Shown here piece after piece: positions 8,478 through 13,019 of a stretch of 13,019 bases of DNA (its first letter is position 1; each line of letters begins with the position of its first letter). Under the pieces are notes generated by a model that worked only from the letters and a program-made list of their open reading frames with translations, was not told the origin of the DNA and did not search any database. A program made the translations under genes and the position numbers. This stretch comes from Euperipatoides rowelli (taxonomy: Eukaryota; Onychophora; Udeonychophora; Euonychophora; Peripatopsidae), in the NCBI GenBank assembly GCA_003024985.2, contig PXIH01S0058698.1; one strand, 5' to 3'.

Positions 8478-8694
8478 GGACATTTTGATAGTCATTAACT
8501 ACAGTATATATTAACTACATACATGTTTGGTTGAGTGCCCTTTACCATATAATTATTTCTTAATATAAAAAACTTAATACATTATATAATGTAGCTACTG
8601 TATAATTTTTTAACTGCAAGGCCCATTTTGCTGCTCCCCAGATGTGATGCCAGGGACATTTCTCCCCTCTTTCTTCTCTTTAGATCTGGCACTA
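8478..8694. mobile_element. hAT-like MITE, copy 2 (right part only)
   Basis: From GGACATTTTGATAG (8478) through TTTTTTAACTGCAAGGCCCATTTTGCTGC to TAGATCTGGCACTA (8694), the sequence parallels 3466-3653 with scattered substitutions and small indels. It carries only one copy of the 65-bp unit. The left half is missing: the LINE 5' region begins about 50 bases away. The LINE may have inserted into the element, or the left half may have been lost at a contig join. Confidence 0.7.
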
Positions 8695-8735
8695 ATTTAT
8701 TGACATGTAATATTTAGTAAGGTGAATTATTATTA

Positions 8736-8880
8736 CACTAGTTTAAAAGCCCGTCAAAAATGACGGATACAGCAACATCTATGGACAGAAAATAGAGCGA
8801 AAACATCTTCGGGCATCATCGGCTCGCCGAAGATGGACGAGTAGCGTGACAAACATCATGACCAAACTGACCTTTTATTA
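8736..8880. repeat. Palindromic GC-richer island, probable dispersed repeat
   Basis: This stretch stands out from its AT-rich surroundings. It contains the hairpin CCGTCA-AAAA-TGACGG (8751-8766) and a second one, CATCTTCGG (8804-8812) with CCGAAGATG (8827-8835) around a 14-nt loop. It starts near CACTAGTTTAAAAGC and passes into TTTTATTATATTAGAT. No coding frame is evident. The two-hairpin layout suggests a structured small element or the terminus of a larger one, family unknown. Confidence 0.45.
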
Positions 8881-9329
8881 TATTAGATTATTCAATTTTT
8901 AGTTTCATATTGAAAAACAAAGTTGAGAATAATGTCAAAGTTCATGCATTTTAGAAAACATGAATGAAATAAAGTAATTTTAAAATGTCAACAATTTATC
9001 AGAATTCTTATAATACTTGAGTTCAATTATTATTGTTAAACAATTTGATGCATTAACATCTTGAGAGTAGTAAGAGTTCGTTATTTTATTGTGTTATGTA
9101 AAAATAACTGACAGCTGAAGTCAATTTAAAGCCTACTGAAAAATTTAGTGTTATTGGTAAAAATATAAAAAAGGGATTTATAAACATTTTGGGTTTCTTG
9201 ATAATTTTATTGTGATGCAGTTTATTTTCAACAACAATTATCTATTTTGNCTACAGTCTACTCTGTTAATATATAATTTAAACTGATTGCAATATGCCAA
9301 AATTTATTCTTAAATTTATTTATTTTTAG
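8881..9329. other. AT-rich non-coding DNA, end of UBXN1 intron
   Basis: Nothing codes here. A single n lies at 9250. The stretch ends in the polypyrimidine tract and acceptor TTATTTATTTTTAG (9316-9329), which precedes the terminal UBXN1 exon. Confidence 0.6.
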
Positions 9330-9373
9330 GCCTAGTTCCGAGTGCAGTACTGATTGTAACTCAAGCTCATTGA
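9330..9373 (+). CDS. UBXN1: UBXN1-like protein, 3' terminal coding exon
   Basis: The 44-nt exon starts with GC, which completes the Gly codon left open by the phase-1 donor at 1039, and then encodes LVPSAVLIVTQAH followed by TGA at 9371-9373. LVPSAVLIV is the final strand of the UBX beta-grasp fold and matches the usual C-terminus of UBXN1. Phase, order, strand and content agree with the exon at 859-1039, so the two belong to one gene. The exon is too short to be found by ORF length. An AATAAA follows 46 bases after the stop. Confidence 0.9.
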
Positions 9374-9419
9374 TATCATTTCCAAGTTTATGTAAATTTT
9401 ATGTTTATCATTAGAAAGA

Positions 9420-9425
9420 AATAAA
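9420..9425 (+). terminator. Candidate poly(A) signal for UBXN1
   Basis: AATAAA occurs 46 bases after the UBXN1 stop codon, giving a very short 3' UTR if used. Another AATAAA at 9935-9940 could serve a longer 3' UTR. In such AT-rich DNA chance matches are common. Confidence 0.45.
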
Positions 9426-10763
9426 AAGTTATATATTATTGAATAATTTCTTTTTAGAAATTGTTTTCCATTTAAGCTCAATAGCTCATTATTGAACACT
9501 ATTAGACATTTTTTCGAATTTTTTTTTATACTGGTACATAATCCATATTTTTGAGGTAAGTGGTATAGCTCTAGGGAAATATTTTCAAAGCTATAAGGTT
9601 TTAAAAAGGATTCCTTCCGAACAAGTTATATTTTAATTAAATTTTATAAAGTTTGAATCAGTCTTGTGGGATTTTTAACCACTTGTCAATTTTTTTTTCA
9701 GACTAGTTTTATTGGTTAGCTCACTAAAAAAAATAATTTCTTATAATGTGGCAGACATTATAAGAAATAAATAGTTCATTTTGAAATCTTTTCGAATTAA
9801 TCTAGCAACAGACAAACATTTATTTTATTGTAGAAGTGATAGGTACGGTAATTTTTTTTTTTTTTGTGAGAAGACCTGTTGCTATTCTTTTACAGTCATC
9901 ATGTTCATAATAACAACAAAGCCTCTCTCTGTACAATAAAATCTTTATGAATATAAATTACAAAGTTTTTATATTTTATTTAATACTTTTCTATCAATTA
10001 TACTTGCTTCTTACAATATAAATTTTATTTGCTTAGCTTTCTTTATAAAAGTTAATCCTTTTGTCACCAGATTGAGATTATAAATATTTAGACAGAAATA
10101 CAAATAACAAAAAGTAGCCCAGCAGTCATTACAACACCCCTCCCACACCCTTTGATAAGAATTACTCACAATAGAGGCATCATCATCACTTGCTTCACCT
10201 CAAAGTTAGGAAACAATATGCTCAATATTAATTATATACAGTATATATTTTCAAACAAAGCAATAAAAAATATATATAAGGTTTTCTAGACTAATTAACA
10301 ATAATACATTTTCTTGGGTTACCATCATTCATTGCTTTTTATTTCATCAGCAGAAGGATATGCTAAGAATGCTAGTTGGGCTTGAAATTAATTTTTATTA
10401 TCAAACAAGACCACCGTAGTAGATCCACTAGGATGAAATGAATATTCATTTTGGCAGAATACTGGCTACCGAATATTCGGCCATTAACCTTTAAAGACAA
10501 TTTAAAACAATGCCCTATGGAGTGAAAATAATATCACAAGACAAGTTAAATATCAAAATAAATCAAATCTATTCTATGCAGTAATTAATGCAGTCAATAA
10601 ATAATATTTATGAATTTATAATAATTTGAATTGATTTCATTTGAAAACAATGTATCCATAATAAGTAGTCATATACTATTCTATCTGTTTAGTTTTTTTA
10701 ATTCCAGTAGTTAGTAGTAGTAATAAGTTTTATTTCATAATTTACATAATTTTAATAAATAAT
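9426..10763. other. AT-rich DNA downstream of UBXN1, no gene seen
   Basis: This is a possible extended 3' UTR and intergenic sequence. It holds a 14-bp hairpin (9736-9768), a T-run near 9851-9864 and a second AATAAA at 9935-9940. No coding exon is recognisable on either strand. Confidence 0.5.
9736..9768. repeat. 14-bp perfect hairpin with 5-nt loop
   Basis: ATTTCTTATAATGT (9736-9749) and its exact reverse complement ACATTATAAGAAAT (9755-9768) flank the loop GGCAG. It lies about 360 bases after the UBXN1 stop. It is too AT-rich and short to call a microRNA precursor. Confidence 0.7.
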
Positions 10764-11220
10764 GAAAATGGAAAAACACTCAGACAGCAAGCACTTTTGT
10801 TTAAAGGTATCAATTTGATTTAAAAAACAATTCCATCAGTGAACAAAAGGCAATGTCAAAACAATATTGACTTTCTCTGTAAAATAAACAGATCATTGGG
10901 ACAAAAACGGGCAGCGGTATCATGTCCGTTGTAAAAAATACTATTAAAGACTATTTGAAATTAGTTGAATAAGACTGAATTTCTTATTTAATGTTGGGTT
11001 GTTACTAATTTTTAAACACCACCCAACGTTAAATAAACTCATAGGAATACAACTAATTTCAACTAACCTTTAATAGTATTTTTTACAACAGACGTGATGC
11101 CGCTGCCTATGAGTCAATATTGTCTTGACGTTGCCTTTTATTCACCGTTAGAATTGTTATTTAAACAAAATTGATACTTTTAAACATAAGTGCTTGCTGT
11201 CTGTGTGTTTTGCCATTTTC
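10764..11220. mobile_element. Fold-back element, long inverted repeat with about 88% identical outer arms
   Basis: The outer 109 bases of each arm (10764-10872 and 11112-11220) align end to end without a gap; I count about 96 identical positions. Pairing continues inwards through TTGTAAAAAATACTATTAAAG and TTGAAATTAGTTG to the centre, where TTTAATGTTGGGT faces its partner across a loop near 11004-11016. The left arm has an extra stretch of about 34 bases (10873-10908). It has no coding capacity. The outer ends are sharp, but no clear target duplication was seen. It could be a palindromic MITE or fold-back transposon. If transcribed, it would form a long double-stranded RNA. Confidence 0.85.
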
Positions 11221-12600
11221 AACCAAATTTTATATAGCAACTTGGTATGAGATTACTTCAACATGACAAATAATTTGAATTAAAATTTTAGCATTGTTTT
11301 TCATTTTTTTTTTCTTGAAAATTATTGAGATATTTTGTTATAAATGTTATTAGCCATGTTTTTATCACAGCAAGCCAATTATTTTTGTATTAATTAATGG
11401 TAACGATTGACAAATCAGATGCTGAGAGCCATTCATAAACATTTATTTCAGTTTTCTAAGCCATACCCCTAAGCAATTTGTTGCATATTTATTTGTTTTT
11501 GTTTTGTTTTCTTTAAAAGGAATAAAAATAATTTCTGGTTTTAAGCTAAACTAGAGTATTTGTTTCTTTGTTTTTAATTTTGAATTGTAAATTTTACTTG
11601 TAATGCAGTAAAAGTATTAAAAACCGATTGTTTTTGATTTCTTGCAATTTACTAATTTTTATAAATTAAAACTACAGTAGGTTTAAAATAAATAGGCTAA
11701 TTAAAATAATTATTTTATTATTAATAAAAGTACTATAGTTACAGCCTGTAATTTTATAGCTTTTAATTTTTAAAAATATAATTTATTTTAATGGAATTAA
11801 ATGTATTTATAGCCTACAACACTTGTTTGTGGTTACACGAAGAATTTTTGGTTGCTTGCTTTGTGTTTTGGCTCAGCCTTATTGGGATTTACTGTATATC
11901 ATTGCTTTGTGTTTAAGACATGACTGAACGTGAGGAACCAAAGAAAGTTTATATTAAAAAATTACTTTTATGGCAAATTGTGATGTTAAAAGCAACACAG
12001 CCAGCATTAAAACAATCTGTTTTGTATGTACTTTTTTTTTTCCTTTAATATGTACGCAGTACAGTATATAACTTGAGTTTTATAAGATTATGTTGAGTTG
12101 ACATTTATGATATTTATATGTCTGTATAATAATTTTATACTTAGGCCTAGTAAGTACTATATTCATATATCTATAGTTTATTTTGTTTAAATTGGTTAGA
12201 AAATGTTTTTATTCAAATAGACTTAATAAACCAAGTCATTAGGTGTTGTAAGTTTAAATTATATTGTTTTGCTTGTTTTATTTAAGGCGGTTAAATATAC
12301 TGTACTGTATTGTAATTCGTGGCTTCGTAATGTACGAAGAACACTGATTACTGATTAGGTACTGCTTCATGCTGGTGAGAGCAAGAGCCAATGCCTAACC
12401 TGATAATGAGTTTGCNATACGCCATCCCATATCATTACCATCTCGATGTAGTAGTGGAAGTATTTCACATACAACGAAAGTGTAATAAAATATGTCGGAA
12501 AATCCAATACAGTGTAAATAAGTTAACTTTTAATTCTGACAAATAAAACAATGTAGAAATGACAAAGGTTGGTAATAATTCCAAAACAAGAAAAGACTAG
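11221..12600. other. AT-rich intergenic DNA, no gene seen
   Basis: No splice-bounded exon or family motif could be found. A short hairpin CTTCGTA-ATG-TACGAAG lies at 12323-12339 and a single n at 12416. Base composition becomes more balanced from about 12300 onwards. Confidence 0.5.
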
Positions 12601-12615
12601 TTAAACTTGTCTTAC

Positions 12616-12890
12616 CTGGGGAAACATAATACAATTTCCAATATCTGGCAAGTTTACAGTAGTATGGTACAAAGTACACTGGAAACGGATGAGTGTAAGA
12701 AATATTCGGTTAAATATAATTCTATAGTATTAGTACTAGAAAAGGCTAAGCGGGCGGCACTTGACCGTAGTCCCGTCTTAGCTAAATGTGCGACACTGCC
12801 TATAAATAGAACAGTGCCGACTTTACAGGCCTCTCCTCTCCCGTTACCGATGTAATGATGAACAATAAATTAATAGATGATGCAATGAGG
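12616..12890. promoter_or_regulatory. Possible promoter and first-exon region, perhaps bidirectional
   Basis: This patch is richer in CpG (AAGCGGGCGG, TGACCGTAGTCCCG, TGCGAC, GCCGAC, CCGTTACCG) than anything nearby. On the + strand a TATAAATA box at 12801-12808 precedes a pyrimidine-rich stretch, an ATGATG at 12856 that opens a 12-codon frame (MMNNKLIDDAMR) and a donor-like GAG|GTGAGA at 12889/12890. On the - strand CCCCAG|GTAAGA (last exon base 12616) is a strong donor that could end a 5' UTR exon. The longer open frame 12607-12855 has no recognised product and is probably incidental. All of this is inference from composition and consensus sites. Confidence 0.3.
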
Positions 12891-12995
12891 TGAGAAGTGG
12901 GAGAGGAAATCAACACCATAAGATAGTTACATTCTATTTTATATCAGTTCTTACGTCATAACCTTATTTTAAATATTGGAGCAATCTCTAAACCT

Positions 12996-13017
12996 ATCTG
13001 ATCCACTCGGATCAGAT
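12996..13017. repeat. 9-bp perfect inverted repeat at window end
   Basis: ATCTGATCC (12996-13004) and GGATCAGAT (13009-13017) flank a 4-nt loop ACTC. It may be the edge of a repeat continuing beyond the window. Confidence 0.6.
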
Positions 13018-13019
13018 TC

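Noticed and set aside
9736-9768. MicroRNA precursor
   Set aside because: The stem is only 14 bp with a 5-nt loop, shorter than a typical precursor, and the region is very AT-rich.
10764-11220. Assembly artefact (inverted duplicate) as explanation for the fold-back
   Set aside because: The arms differ at about 12% of positions and one has a 34-base insertion, so they are diverged genuine copies rather than a duplicated read or chimera.
12607-12855. 82-codon + strand open frame near the right end
   Set aside because: No recognised domain. The region is better explained as promoter/5' UTR with CpG enrichment, and the first ATG lies beside a strong minus-strand donor.

Overview
The window looks like draft nuclear DNA from an animal, most likely a marine invertebrate deuterostome. 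The reasons are short exons with GT/AG borders, an AT-rich non-coding background, a decayed LINE, fold-back elements and recurring AGGCCT words (for example near 3000, 7596, 9329 and 12143). The echinoderm-like impression rests on sequence style alone and is tentative. There is no bacterial-style operon, rRNA, recognisable tRNA or CRISPR array.

Three genes are visible only as exons, all on the + strand. (1) A UBXN1-like (UBX domain) gene: a penultimate exon at 859-1039 and, 8.3 kb downstream, a 3' terminal exon at 9330-9373. The second completes the UBX domain in the correct phase and ends in a stop. (2) An ALDH8A1-like aldehyde dehydrogenase: two consecutive, undamaged phase-0 exons (3843-3956, 4155-4250) lying inside that UBXN1 intron, with no other ALDH exon in the window. 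(3) An unidentified lysine-rich, apparently 3' terminal exon (about 4538-4796). A CpG-richer patch with a TATA-like box near the right end (12616-12890) may be a promoter with a first exon, possibly bidirectional.

Mobile DNA fills much of the interval. A dead LINE of the Jockey/CR1/L2 type on the - strand (8425 down to 5411) carries an N-terminal C4HC3 PHD finger, an endonuclease and a reverse transcriptase, broken by many frameshifts. Two copies of a hAT-like non-autonomous element flank it (3214-3653 and 8478-8694); the first contains a 65-bp tandem duplication. A palindromic GC-richer island (about 8736-8880) and a 457-bp fold-back (10764-11220) follow.

Five single N characters (1198, 1931, 5410, 9250, 12416) probably mark contig joins, at least in part. 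The one at 1931 separates two identical 24-bp sequences, as expected for an unmerged contig overlap. The one at 5410 falls where recognisable LINE sequence stops. The UBXN1/ALDH8A1 interleaving may therefore be a scaffolding artefact rather than a genuine nested gene. This is the main caution for anyone using the window.
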